In this document: positions 33,482-42,464 of the stretch, one piece after another
Layout: each line of letters starts with the position of its first letter
Position numbering within the stretch: position 1 is the stretch's first letter
From: DATFQE01 sp963733845
GTDB lineage: Bacteria > Actinomycetota > Thermoleophilia > Gaiellales > Gaiellaceae
Assembly: GCA_963733845.1 (NCBI GenBank)
Contig: CAVTEM010000007.1
Coordinates: forward strand, 1,204,715-1,268,714
DNA length: 64,000 bases
Direction of reading: 5' to 3'
The notes under the pieces: model-generated
Database searches by the model: none
Told to the model about the DNA's origin: nothing
What the model saw: the letters and a program-made list of their open reading frames with translations, nothing else
Made by a program: the position numbers and the translations under genes

Positions 33482-34404
33482 TCGAGCGCGTCTGCGTGGT
33501 CGGCGGCGGGGTGATCGGCAGCCTCTACGCGGCTCACCTCGCCCGTGTGTGCGACGCCTCCGTCCTCTGCCGGCGAGAGGAGCACGCCCGCGCGCTCACC
33601 GAGCACGGCCTGCGCGTGTCGGGGCGCCACGAGTTCGCGGTCGAGCTGCGCGCCGCGACGGATCCCGCCGAGCTTCCGTCCGCGGATCTGGCGATCGTGG
33701 CCACGAAGGCGACGGAGCTGGAGACGGCCGCCGCGACGCTCAGTGGGCACTGGCCGGACGCGGCGGTGATGACGGTGCAGAACGGACTCGGGGCCGAGGA
33801 GATCGTCCGGCGTCACGGCGAGTGGCCGCTGATCTCGGCCGTGACGTTCATGAGCGGCACGCGCCACGAGGACACGCTCGTCGAGTACATCCTCGACACC
33901 GAGACCTGGCTGGGGCCGTTTCGCGGAACACCGCAGGAGACGGTCGACGAGGTCGCGGGCCTGATCGTGCGGTCGGGTCTCAAGGCGCGGGCGTTCGACG
34001 ACCTCCGGCCCGCGCAGTGGTCGAAGCTGATCTTCAACTCGACGGTCAACACGGTCGCGGCAGTCACGGGGCTTCCCCACGACAGCCACTTCGCGGCCCG
34101 GGACCAGGTCGGGGATCTCGGCCAGCTCGTCTACGGCCTGATCGAGGAGGGGAAACGCGTCGCAGCGGCCGCCGGAGTCGAGCTCCACGAGGATCCGTGG
34201 GAGATGAACGTGCTCGCCACGCGGCGTGGAAGCAGGCACTACCCGTCGATGCTGGAAGACGTCCAGGCACACCGACGGACCGAGGTCGACCACATCACCG
34301 GGGCGCTCGTGCGCGAGGCCGAACGGCTCGGGGTCGACGTGCCGCTGCAGACGACGATGTACCGGCTGGTCAAGGCCCGGGAGGCCTCCTGGGAGCCCGA
34401 TTGA
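33478..34404 (+). CDS. Ketopantoate reductase family (ApbA/PanE-like) protein 1, probable CTG start
   Basis: A 308-aa NADPH-dependent 2-oxo-acid reductase-like protein: VCVVGGGVIGSLYAAHLARV (Rossmann), VATKATELETAA (K for substrate), TVQNGLGAEEIV and WSKLIFNSTVNTVAAVTG (catalytic Lys). The family begins three to five residues before VCVVGGG; no ATG, GTG or TTG is there, but CTG at 33478 is in frame and overlaps the upstream TGA (CTGA). GTG 33496 would cut into the Rossmann strand. No pantothenate genes are nearby, so it likely acts on another oxo acid. Paralogue at 39047. Confidence 0.85.
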   Translation: MIERVCVVGGGVIGSLYAAHLARVCDASVLCRREEHARALTEHGLRVSGRHEFAVELRAATDPAELPSADLAIVATKATELETAAATLSGHWPDAAVMTVQNGLGAEEIVRRHGEWPLISAVTFMSGTRHEDTLVEYILDTETWLGPFRGTPQETVDEVAGLIVRSGLKARAFDDLRPAQWSKLIFNSTVNTVAAVTGLPHDSHFAARDQVGDLGQLVYGLIEEGKRVAAAAGVELHEDPWEMNVLATRRGSRHYPSMLEDVQAHRRTEVDHITGALVREAERLGVDVPLQTTMYRLVKAREASWEPD

Positions 34405-34483
34405 CCCGATTGACCCGGTCGACTCGTATGTACTTCAATAGCCCGAGCGAGGCTCCGGCGACTCCGAGAAAGGAAGTGCGCAG

Positions 34484-35668
34484 ATGAGAGGTGCCAGACG
34501 GTGGGGCGTTCTTGCGGCGGGCGTGGCGGTTGTCGTCGCCCTCGTCGGATCGACCGGCGGTACGGCTTCGGTCAAGCAGAGTGGACCGATCGTGATCGGC
34601 TGGGCGTTCGACGCGAAGGGGCAGATGGCGCCGTTCGACGGCCCGGCCCTCGCCACGGCGAAGATCCGCGTCAAGGAGGTCAACGCGAAGGGCGGCGTTG
34701 GCGGCAGGATGCTACGGCTCGACACCTGCGACACGCAGAACAACAACCCTGCGCGCGCCAAGTCGTGCGCACGGAGGCTGCTCAGCGGCGGAGCGGACAT
34801 CATCTTCACGACCTGCGACGTCGACTTCGCGACGCCGGTCGTCCAGGAGGCGATCAACCGCGGCGTCCTGGCGGTCTCGACGTGCATCGGCACCGACCAG
34901 ATGGGCCCGAAGCGCTTCGGCAAGACGAAGGGCAGGCTCGCGTTCAGCTTCGGCAACGTCGCTCAGGACGAGGGCTCGGCCATGGCCGAGTACGCGTACA
35001 AGCGCGGCTGGCGGACGGCAGGGCTGGGCACCAACACGCTGCTCGTGTACTTCAAGAACGTCGTGCAGGCGTTCGACAAGCGCTTCACGCAACTGGGCGG
35101 CCGGGTGGTCGCGCGTGAGAACTACGCGACGGGCGCCAACAACGTCCAGACGGCGGTCGGACGGCTGAACAGCACGCGCGCCGACGTCTACGTCACCTCG
35201 ACGGCCTTCGGTGAGCTGCCGGCGTTCGTCTCGGGGTTCCGCTCGCTCGGGAACCAGACGCCGATCCTCAACTCCTGGGCCGGCGACGGCACCTACTGGG
35301 CCACGAAGAGCCCGCAGGTGACCAACTACTACGCGGTCACGTACGCCTCCGTGTTCGGCGACGAGCCGAACCTGGCCGTGCGGAAGCTCGCGAAGCAGGT
35401 CAAGGCGGGAACCGGCGGCTTCGTGCAGGGCGCCGGCACGATCGACGGGATCGTCGTCGCGATCAAGCGGGCGAACGGCTCGACGAACGGTGCTGCGCTG
35501 GCCACCCAGCTGGAGAAGTTCAAGAAGGTGCCGACGATCGCCGGCAAGGTGAGCTTCTCGAAGCAGCTGCACAGCGTCTTCGGACGCCAGTACCGCGTGA
35601 TCCGGATCCAGAACAACAAGGGCAAGGTCGTCGGCTCCGTCACCGCCAAGGTCGTCCCGAAGATCTAG
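34484..35668 (+). CDS. ABC importer substrate-binding protein (LivK/periplasmic binding 6 type) 1
   Basis: A 394-aa secreted receptor: signal peptide RRWGVLAAGVAVVVALVG, then a type I periplasmic-binding fold with IVIGWAFDAKGQMAPFDGP and four cysteines in the mature N-lobe. It binds branched-chain amino acids, amides or aromatic compounds. AAAGGAAG precedes the ATG. The 79-nt gap before it contains a tandem GATTGACCC repeat (34399-34416) and may hold a promoter. Followed by a hairpin and the G-F-H-M components, in the order K-G-F-H-M. Confidence 0.9.
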   Translation: MRGARRWGVLAAGVAVVVALVGSTGGTASVKQSGPIVIGWAFDAKGQMAPFDGPALATAKIRVKEVNAKGGVGGRMLRLDTCDTQNNNPARAKSCARRLLSGGADIIFTTCDVDFATPVVQEAINRGVLAVSTCIGTDQMGPKRFGKTKGRLAFSFGNVAQDEGSAMAEYAYKRGWRTAGLGTNTLLVYFKNVVQAFDKRFTQLGGRVVARENYATGANNVQTAVGRLNSTRADVYVTSTAFGELPAFVSGFRSLGNQTPILNSWAGDGTYWATKSPQVTNYYAVTYASVFGDEPNLAVRKLAKQVKAGTGGFVQGAGTIDGIVVAIKRANGSTNGAALATQLEKFKKVPTIAGKVSFSKQLHSVFGRQYRVIRIQNNKGKVVGSVTAKVVPKI

Positions 35669-35671
35669 GGC

Positions 35672-36446
35672 TTGGCCGCGGCGACGATCGCCTCGGAGGC
35701 GGAGAGGAGGCCCGGAGAAGCTCTTCGGGCCTCCTCCGTCTCGCGGTCGTTCGAGGGCGTCCGCGCACTCTCCGACGTCACGCTCGAGCTGCACCGGCAC
35801 GAGGTCGTCGGCCTGATCGGGCCGAACGGCGCCGGCAAGTCGACGCTCGTCAACGTGCTCTCGGGCTTCGACTTCCCGACCGCCGGGAGCGTCGAGCTCG
35901 CAGGCCGGCGGGTCACCGGTTGGAGCGCGCACCGCCGCGCCCGGGCCGGGCTGGCGCGCACGTTCCAGCACAGCCGCTCGTTCCGCCAGCTCACCGTGCG
36001 GGAGAACGTCGAGGTCGCAGCACTCGGCGTCCGCGCAGGCCCTCGCAAGGCCCGCCGTCGCGCGGACGATCTGCTCGAGCTGCTGGGCCTGGCGGGGCTG
36101 GCCGAGGCGCCTGCCGGGCACGCTGGCACACGGCGACGAACGGCGGCTCGGCGTCGCCCGCGCGCTCGCCACCGAGCCGGCGTTCGTGCTGCTGGACGAG
36201 CCGGCCGCAGGTCTGCCCGAGGCCGAGGTGCCCGAGTTCGCCGCCGTCGTGCGCTCGGTGCGTGACGACCACGCGGCCGGGGTGCTGCTGATCGACCACA
36301 ACATCGCGCTCGTCATGGACGTCTGCGACCGGATCCAGGTGCTCGACCAGGGCCAGACGCTCGCCGAGGGCACACCCGAAGAGATCCGGCGCAACCTCGA
36401 CGTGGCCGCCGCCTACCTCGGCGAGCCGGCGGTGACCGATGGCTGA
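35672..36446 (+). CDS. ABC importer ATPase, LivG-type 1, one frame shift
   Basis: A 257-aa ATPase after skipping one C near 36110. Walker A GLIGPNGAGKSTLVNVLSG, Q-loop ARTFQHSRSFRQLTV, signature degenerate as LAHGDERRLGVARAL, Walker B FVLLDEPAAGL and the H-loop LLIDHNIALVMDVCD are in order. The start is TTG 35672 by position; the first ~15 codons overlap a hairpin (35704-35736), so translation start is uncertain, but no other ATG or GTG lies before VSRSFEGVRAL. It overlaps livF by 8 nt. Confidence 0.82.
35704..35736 (+). terminator. Hairpin after the first Liv receptor gene
   Basis: GAGGAGGCCCG (35704-35714) pairs with CGGGCCTCCTC (35726-35736), 11 bp with an 11-nt loop, 35 nt after the receptor stop. 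No T tract. It overlaps the proposed 5' coding end of livG. Likely a differential-expression (attenuator or 3' stabiliser) element. Confidence 0.45.
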
Positions 36447-37152
36447 ACCGGCACTCGAGCTCGCCGGCCTCGAGATCCGCTACGGCGCCGTCGCCGCCGT
36501 GCGCGATGTCAGCCTGCGCGTCGAGCAGGGCGAGATCGTCGGCCTGATCGGGCCGAACGGCGCCGGCAAGTCGACGACGCTGCACGCCATCACCGGTCTC
36601 GTCCCGGCTCACGCCGGCGACGTGCGCCTGGCCGGCCGCTCCATCCTCGGCCGCTCTCCCGAGGCGATCGCGCACGACGGTGTCGCGCTCGTTCCCGAAG
36701 GGCGGCGGATCTTTGCCGACTTCAGCGTCGAGGAGAACCTCCGGCTGGGGCTCGCCGCCCGCCGCGGTCGCAACGGCCGTGGAGCCCTCGCGGAAGCGTA
36801 CGAGCTCTTCCCCGTCCTGCAGGAGTTCCGCCGCCGCTCGGCCGGGGCGCTCTCCGGGGGCCAGCAGCAGCAGCTCGCGATCGGACGAGCGCTCGTGGCG
36901 CGCCCCGAGGTGCTCCTGCTCGACGAGCCGTCGCTCGGGCTCGCCCCCGTGCTCGTGGACGAGGTCTTCGGCGCGCTCGGACGGATCAGGGAGGGAGGCG
37001 TGTCGATCCTGCTCGTCGAGCAGCGCGCGCAGCGGACGGTGGCGCTCGCCGACCGGACGCACGTCCTCGCGAACGGCGAGCTGCGCATGACCCTCAGCCC
37101 TGCCGACGCGGACGAGACGGAGAAGATCGTGGCCGCGTACCTCGCCTCATGA
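36439..37152 (+). CDS. ABC importer ATPase, LivF-type 1
   Basis: A 237-aa ATPase: Walker A GLIGPNGAGKSTTLHAITG, the LivF-specific VPEGRRIFADFSVEENL, signature LSGGQQQQLAIGRALVARP, Walker B LLLDEPSLGLAP, and H-loop region LLVEQRAQRTVALAD where the usual His-equivalent is Gln-Arg, as often in LivF. Pairs with the LivG-type subunit. GTGA-like tight coupling; the permease starts 4 nt before its stop. Confidence 0.92.
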   Translation: MAEPALELAGLEIRYGAVAAVRDVSLRVEQGEIVGLIGPNGAGKSTTLHAITGLVPAHAGDVRLAGRSILGRSPEAIAHDGVALVPEGRRIFADFSVEENLRLGLAARRGRNGRGALAEAYELFPVLQEFRRRSAGALSGGQQQQLAIGRALVARPEVLLLDEPSLGLAPVLVDEVFGALGRIREGGVSILLVEQRAQRTVALADRTHVLANGELRMTLSPADADETEKIVAAYLAS

Positions 37153-38061
37153 GCGTCCTCGCCGCCTTCGACGCGCAGACGTTCGTGGACGCGGTCGGGC
37201 TCGGCGCCGTCTACGCCCTCATGGCCGTCGGGATCGGGCTCGTCTTCGGCGTGCTGCGCCTCGTCAACTTCGCCTACGGCCAGCTGATCATGGCCGGGGC
37301 CTACACGCTGGCGTTCACGGCGACGTGGCCGATCGCCGCGAGCATTGCCGCGTGCTTCGCGGTCGTCGTCGTGATGTCGATGCTGATGGACCGGATCGTG
37401 TTCCGTCCGCTGCGGGGCCAGTCGCCTGCGGTGATGCTGGTGACGACGTTCGCGATCGCCTTCATGCTCCAGGCGATCGCGCTCATGATCGACATCCGCG
37501 ACGACACGATCGGGGAGATCGCGACGTCGATCGCGTCGTTCAACCAGGCGATCACGGTCGCGGGCACGGACGTCCGCAAGATCACGATCGCCGCCATCGT
37601 CGTCGCCGCGGTGACGCTGGCCCTGCTCGCGCTGCTGCTCGCGAAGACGACGATCGGCCTGCACATGCGCGCCGCAGCGACCGACTTCGAGACCGCCCGG
37701 CTGCTCGGCGTCCGCGCGAACCGCGTGATCGGCTTCGCCGTCTTCCTCTCCGGCCTGCTGGCCGCAACGGTCGCGGTCATCCTCACCGTCCAGTTCCCCT
37801 TCGTCGGGCCCGGACTTCGCCCTGCGCGAGACGATCGTCGTCCTCGTCGGCGTCGTCGTCGGCGGCATCGACCGGCTCTGGACCGCCACGCTGGGCGGGT
37901 TCGCGATCGGCTTCGCCACCGGGGTCATCAACGGCGTCCTCCCGACCGACAAGACCGTGTTCCTGCCCTCGGCGGTGTTCGCGCTCGTCATCCTCGTCCT
38001 GCTCCTCCGACCGGCGGGCCTCTTCGCGTGGGGGCGCAGGGCGGCCGTGGAGCGCGTGTGA
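37149..38061 (+). CDS. ABC importer permease, LivH-type 1, one frame shift
   Basis: A 303-aa inner-membrane permease with about eight hydrophobic segments: GLGAVYALMAVGIGLVFGV and LRLVNFAYGQLIMAGAY are the LivH hallmark. After FVGP one G near 37811 must be skipped to give DFALRETIVVLVGVVVGGID and ending RPAGLFAWGRR, the normal LivH C-terminus. Reading without the skip runs into the next permease and gives a false 633-aa fusion. GTGA overlap with the LivM-type gene. Confidence 0.85.
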
Positions 38062-39050
38062 AGCGGCTGGCCACCGGCCTGCAGCTCGCGGTGCCTGCGG
38101 CGCTCGTGGTCGCGGTGGGCATCGCCTCGACGTTCGCGAGCGTGTCGAACGAGATCTACTTCCTGGACGCGCTGGTCTCCGTTGCAGTCGTCGTCGCGAT
38201 CTACGTCTTCGTCGGCAACTCGGGAGTGCTCTCGTTCGGGCAGATCAGCTTCGTGGCGGTCGGCGCGTTCGCGGCGGGCCTGATGACGATCCCGCTCGAG
38301 TCGAAGACCGGTGTCCTGCCACAGGTGTTCCCGATCCTGCGCGACCACACGATCTCCAATACCGCCTCGCTGCTCCTGGCCGCCGCGGTGGGAGGCGTCT
38401 TCGCGTTCCTCGTCGGCCTCCCGCTGATGCGGCTGTCCGGGCTCGCGGCGGGGATCGCGACGTTCGCCGTGCTGGAGATCACGCACAACCTGCTGCGCGA
38501 ATGGACGAGGATCGGGCCTGGTGCGACGACGCTCTCGCTCGTACCCGAGTCGACGGGCGCGCGCCAGGCGACGGTCGGTGCGCTGATCGTGGTCGGGGTC
38601 GCATTCGTCTATCAGCGCAGCCGCCTCGGGCGGCTGCTCCGCGCCACGCGCGAGGACCCGGCGGCCGCGACGGGGGTGGGGGTGAGCGTCCACCGCCAGC
38701 GGCTCTGGGCCTTCACGGTCTCCGGGGCCCTCGCCGGCTTCGCGGGCGGGTTGCTCGTGCACGAGCTCGGTTCGATCACGACGGAGCAGGTCTACCTCGA
38801 GCTCACCTTCGTGACGCTCGCGATGCTGGTCGTCGGAGGCGTGTCGAGCCTGTGGGGTGCCGTGCTCGGCGCCCTCGCCGTCAGTGGCCTGAACTCGTTC
38901 CTGATCGAGGCCGAGGACGGCGTCGGCGCGATCGACCTTCCGTCGGGCTCGCGCCTGATCCTGCTCGGCGCGATCATGGCGACCATGCTGATCCTGCGGC
39001 CGTCGGGCATCACCGGAGGACGGGAGTTCTCGCTTCCGGGCCTGCGATGA
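38058..39050 (+). CDS. ABC importer permease, LivM-type 1
   Basis: A 330-aa permease with about nine hydrophobic segments: VGNSGVLSFGQISFVAVGAF is the LivM signature (family GQxSxGxxAFxxxGA), followed by GLPLMRLSGLAAGIAT and the cytoplasmic EAA-like loop GRLLRATREDPAAATGVGV. Starts at GTG 38058 overlapping the LivH stop. The stop overlaps the second ketopantoate-reductase-like gene (ATGA). Confidence 0.9.
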   Translation: MKRLATGLQLAVPAALVVAVGIASTFASVSNEIYFLDALVSVAVVVAIYVFVGNSGVLSFGQISFVAVGAFAAGLMTIPLESKTGVLPQVFPILRDHTISNTASLLLAAAVGGVFAFLVGLPLMRLSGLAAGIATFAVLEITHNLLREWTRIGPGATTLSLVPESTGARQATVGALIVVGVAFVYQRSRLGRLLRATREDPAAATGVGVSVHRQRLWAFTVSGALAGFAGGLLVHELGSITTEQVYLELTFVTLAMLVVGGVSSLWGAVLGALAVSGLNSFLIEAEDGVGAIDLPSGSRLILLGAIMATMLILRPSGITGGREFSLPGLR

Positions 39051-39969
39051 GGGTCTGTGTCGTCGGCTGCGGCGCCGTCGGCTCGCTGTTCGCGGCGAAT
39101 CTCGCCCGGCTGGACGACGTGGACGTGTGGGCCTACGACGTCTGGCCCGAGCACGTCGAGGCGATCAATGCGGGCGGGCTGCGGCTCTCCGGGGCCGACG
39201 AGGTCGTGGGGCGGCTGCGCGCGACCGCGGATCCGGCCGAGCTGCCCGCCTGCGACTTCGGGATCGTCGCGACGAAGAGCATGCACACGGGCTCCGCCGT
39301 CGCCTCGGTCGTCCACGCCCTGGAGGGCGCGAGCGTCTGCTCCGTGCAGAACGGTGTCGGCAACGAGGAGGCGATCGCCGAGCACGTCGAGCGCGTCATC
39401 CGCGGCACGACCTTCCCCGCCGGGAAGGTCCTCGAGCCGGGCCACGTGCAGTGGGACGTGAAGGGCGACACCACGATCGGCCCCTTCGAGCCGCGGCCGG
39501 CGCCGATGGACGAGGTCGAGCGGCTCGCCGAGGCGTGCACGCGGGCCGGGATGCCGACCCACGCGGTCGCCGATGCTCGCGGGCCGCAGTGGGGGAAGCT
39601 GATCTTCAACGCGGCCACGAACCCGATCGGCGCCCTCACCGGGCCTCACGCACGGCCGCGTCTGTGAGGACCCGGCGCTTCGCCGGCTGGTCAGCGCGCT
39701 CGTCGACGAGGGTAAGGCGGTCGCCGCCGCGCAGGGCATCGAGCTGGAGCTCCGACCCCGAGGAGCTGATCGACTACGCCGCCCGCCCGGAGGTGGCGTA
39801 CGACCACAAGGCGAGCATGCTCCAGGACGTCGAGGCTCGCCGCGAGTCCGAGATCGACTTCCTGAACGGAGGCATCGTCCGCTTCGGCGGCGAGACGGGG
39901 GTGGCGACGCCGCTCAACCAGGCGATCGTGGCGCTGATCAAGGGAATGGAGGCTTCATGGCGGCAGTGA
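39047..39969 (+). CDS. Ketopantoate reductase family protein 2, two frame shifts
   Basis: A 306-aa paralogue of the 33478 product: MRVCVVGCGAVGSLFAANLA, VATKSMHTGSAVA, SVQNGVGNEEAI and WGKLIFNAATNPIGALTG with the catalytic Lys. One extra base near 39654 and another near 39747 must be skipped to continue as THGRVCEDPALRRLVSALV and SDPEELIDYAARPEVAYDHK; the repaired length is a whole number of codons. The two reductase genes bracket the first Liv importer. A role on a 2-oxo acid intermediate is inferred. Confidence 0.8.
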
Positions 39970-41051
39970 GCAAGGCGGACGTCGAGCGGCGCTACGGGAA
40001 CGTGAGGGAGGCTCTCGCCCGCGACGGCCTGGGCGCCGCGCTCGTCGCCGGCAGCGAGTACACGGGGTTCGAGGGCGCAGTCACCTACCTGTCCGGGTTC
40101 GGGATCGTGCACCGCTACGCCTACGTGCTGCTCCCGGTCGAGGGCGAGCCCTCGATCGTCTTCCCCACGGAGGCGCGCTACGTCGGCGAGCACGGCACCA
40201 CGTGGATCGACGACCAGGTCTTCGTCGACCGCCCCGGTGAGTGGCTGGCCGACCGGCTCGCCGGCCGGCGCGTGGGCGTGTACGGGCTCGACTACGTGAT
40301 GGCCGTGCGCGACTATCGCGCGCTCGAGGGCCGCGCCGAGCTCGTTCCCTGGGACGTCGAGTTCGACCTCGCGCGGGCCGTGAAGAGCGACGAGGAGCTC
40401 GAGTCGGTCCGCGAGAGCGTCCGCATCAACACGGAAGGCTTCTGGGCGTTCCTCGAGGCGTACGCGCCCGGCCGCACGGCGGCCGAGGTGCTGGCCCCGG
40501 CGGAGCAGCTCTTCGTCGAGTCGGGGTGCGGGCGGCTGACGATGAACATGGTCCTCGTCGGGGCGGAGTTCGCGATCGCGCGCAGCGACACCGTGCTCGG
40601 CGACTTCTGCGTGCCCTCGCTCGAGGTCGCCGGGCCGGGCGGGCACTGGGTCGAGGTCTCGCGGGCGATCGGCACGACGAGCCCCGAGGTCGAGCGGATG
40701 CGGGAGGCCTACGAGCAGTACTACGACGCCGCGAAGCAGGCCCTGCGGCCGGGCGCGAGCGCGCACGACGTGCACCGAGCCGTCTCGCAGGGCTTCGTCG
40801 ACCGCGGCTACGCCCTCGGCCACGTCACCGGCCACTCGATCGGGATGACGATGATCGAGTTCCCCAAGATCGGCGAGGGCGTCGAGACCGAGCTGGCCGA
40901 GAACATGGTCTTCTCGATGCACCCGCACGCGATCGCGGAGGACGGGCGCGAGTGCCTCTACATGCAGGACACGTGGCTCGTGACCGCGGACGGAGGCGTC
41001 CCGCTGGCCGACCTCCCGATGCGGATCTTCGACGGCTCCGAGCGGCCGTGA
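39957..41051 (+). CDS. M24 family protein 2, metal-ligand-poor (creatinase-like)
   Basis: A 364-aa creatinase-fold protein. The His in HVTGHSIGMTMIEFP is kept, but the metal-binding Asp pair is replaced (LEVAGPGGHWVEVSRAIG), the EPG Glu reads FSMHPHA, and the final Glu reads CLYMQDTWLV. The set is therefore not a canonical dinuclear site, as in creatinase, the metal-free member of this fold. Amidinohydrolase or another hydrolase/lyase activity is possible. GGAGG lies 4 nt before ATG 39957; a GTG at 39966 forming a GTGA overlap is the alternative start. Confidence 0.82.
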   Translation: MAAVSKADVERRYGNVREALARDGLGAALVAGSEYTGFEGAVTYLSGFGIVHRYAYVLLPVEGEPSIVFPTEARYVGEHGTTWIDDQVFVDRPGEWLADRLAGRRVGVYGLDYVMAVRDYRALEGRAELVPWDVEFDLARAVKSDEELESVRESVRINTEGFWAFLEAYAPGRTAAEVLAPAEQLFVESGCGRLTMNMVLVGAEFAIARSDTVLGDFCVPSLEVAGPGGHWVEVSRAIGTTSPEVERMREAYEQYYDAAKQALRPGASAHDVHRAVSQGFVDRGYALGHVTGHSIGMTMIEFPKIGEGVETELAENMVFSMHPHAIAEDGRECLYMQDTWLVTADGGVPLADLPMRIFDGSERP

Positions 41052-41461
41052 TGGCGTACGCTCGCGCGGTGAGCAGCTCCTCCGACGAGCGCTACGAGGA
41101 CGGCCTCCGCGCGTACGCCAGCCAGCTCGGGATCGCTCCGGACGAGGTGCCCGCCTGGTTCGCCGAGCGGTTCGGCGAGCGCTTCGGGCACGAGGCGATC
41201 AACGCGGGCGGGGGCGCCTGGACGGACGACGCCCTCAGCCTGCGCGACCGCAGCCTGATCGTCGTGGCGGCGCTGATCGCCCAGGGCGGAGTCGACGACC
41301 GGCTGCGCAGTCACGTGCGCTGGGCCGTCGAGCACGGGTCGAACCGCGACGAGCTCGAAGCGCTCGTGACGCTGCTGGCCGTGTACGCCGGCTACCCCCG
41401 CGCGTCGGTCGGGATGGAGGTCGTGCGCGACGAGCTCGACCGGATGGAGGGGACCGCGTGA
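41051..41461 (+). CDS. Carboxymuconolactone decarboxylase (CMD) family protein
   Basis: A 136-aa all-helical protein of the gamma-CMD type: LSLRDRSLIVVAALIAQGG, HVRWAVEHGSNRDELEAL and LLAVYAGYPRASVGMEVV. The AhpD CxxC redox motif is absent, and the His in HVRWAVEHG is kept, so a lactone decarboxylase-like or isomerase role is more likely than peroxidase. ATG overlaps the M24 stop (TGATG); stop overlaps the MBL gene (GTGA). Confidence 0.9.
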   Translation: MAYARAVSSSSDERYEDGLRAYASQLGIAPDEVPAWFAERFGERFGHEAINAGGGAWTDDALSLRDRSLIVVAALIAQGGVDDRLRSHVRWAVEHGSNRDELEALVTLLAVYAGYPRASVGMEVVRDELDRMEGTA

Positions 41462-42361
41462 GCGAGAACCAGCCCGAGCCGCCCGCCCCGACGGTCGTCG
41501 AGAGCGGCATCACCGAGATCGCGCGCGACGTGTGGGTGATCCCGGACCGCCGGGTGCCCCTGGTGCCGAACATCGGCGTCATCGGCGGCGACGACGCCGT
41601 GCTGGTCGTCGACACGGCGATGGGTCCGGAGAACGGCGCGCGTGTGCTCGCGGCCGCGCAGGAGAAGGCAAAAGGCAAGCGGCTGCTGCTCACGATCACG
41701 CACTTCCACCCCGAGCACGGCTTCGGCGCCCAGGTCTTCCGCGACGAGGCGACGATCGTCTACAACGCCGCCCAGCGCGACGAGCTGCACGACAAGGGCG
41801 CCGGCTACGTCGAGCTGTTCCGGACCTTCGGGCCGGCGGTTGCGGACGGCGCTCGAGGGAGTCGAGCTCGTCGATCCACACGAGGTCTACGAGGGCGGCG
41901 AGACCGAGCTCGACCTCGGCGGCCGGACCGCGCAGCTCAAGACGTGGGGCGTGGCCCACACCCGCAGCGACCAGGTCGTCTTCCTGCCCGAGGAGCGCAT
42001 CCTGTTCACGGGCGACCTGGTCGAGGAGCGGATCTTCCCGATCTACCCGTACTTCCCGCCTGACGATGCCGACGTCGACGGCAACCTCTGGATCGAGGTC
42101 CTGCGGAGGCTCGAGGAGCTGGACCCGGCGGTCGTGGTGCCCGGTCACGGGGCGGTCGGCGACGTGAGCGTGATCACGGCCGCGCGCGAATACCACGAGC
42201 TGCTGCGCGAGGAGACGCTCGGCCTCGCCGCCGAGGGGCTCGACGCGGACGAGGTGGTGGCGCGGCTGGAGCCCGAATTCCTGGCCCGCTACCCGGACTG
42301 GGAGCAGCCCGAATGGATCGGCTTCGGCATCCGCTCCTTCCACGCTCGCACGGACGGCTGA
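41458..42361 (+). CDS. Metallo-beta-lactamase fold hydrolase, one frame shift
   Basis: A 300-aa protein after skipping one base near 41845. Metal motifs: THFHPEHGFG (HxHxE-H, with Glu in place of the usual Asp), AHTRSDQVVFLPEERILF, FTGDLVEERIFPI (bridging Asp) and VVPGHGAVGD (His). The quinoprotein-SoxH or glyoxalase II-like group is likely; hydrolysis of a thioester, lactone or amide is possible. It is the last gene before a 103-nt gap with a promoter. Confidence 0.82.
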
Positions 42362-42377
42362 GCGCGACCGCACTGCG

Positions 42378-42407
42378 TTGACACGGCCTCGCGCGCTGTG
42401 GTCAGAT
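42378..42407 (+). promoter_or_regulatory. Candidate promoter of the ribose-type ABC operon
   Basis: TTGACA (42378-42383), 18 bp, then TCAGAT (42402-42407; weak -10 match). It lies in the 103-nt gap before the receptor gene, whose TTG start at 42465 has AAGGAGG 7 nt upstream. Confidence 0.35.
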
Positions 42408-42464
42408 CGTCGGCGATCCCCGACGGCGCGCCCCCAGGCGTCACCGTCCAACCAAGGAGGGACC

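Noticed and set aside
37149..39050. Single 633-aa LivH-LivM fused permease
   Set aside because: The LivH C-terminus is found in another frame after 37811, ending at 38061 with a GTGA overlap; the fused frame is a coincidence.
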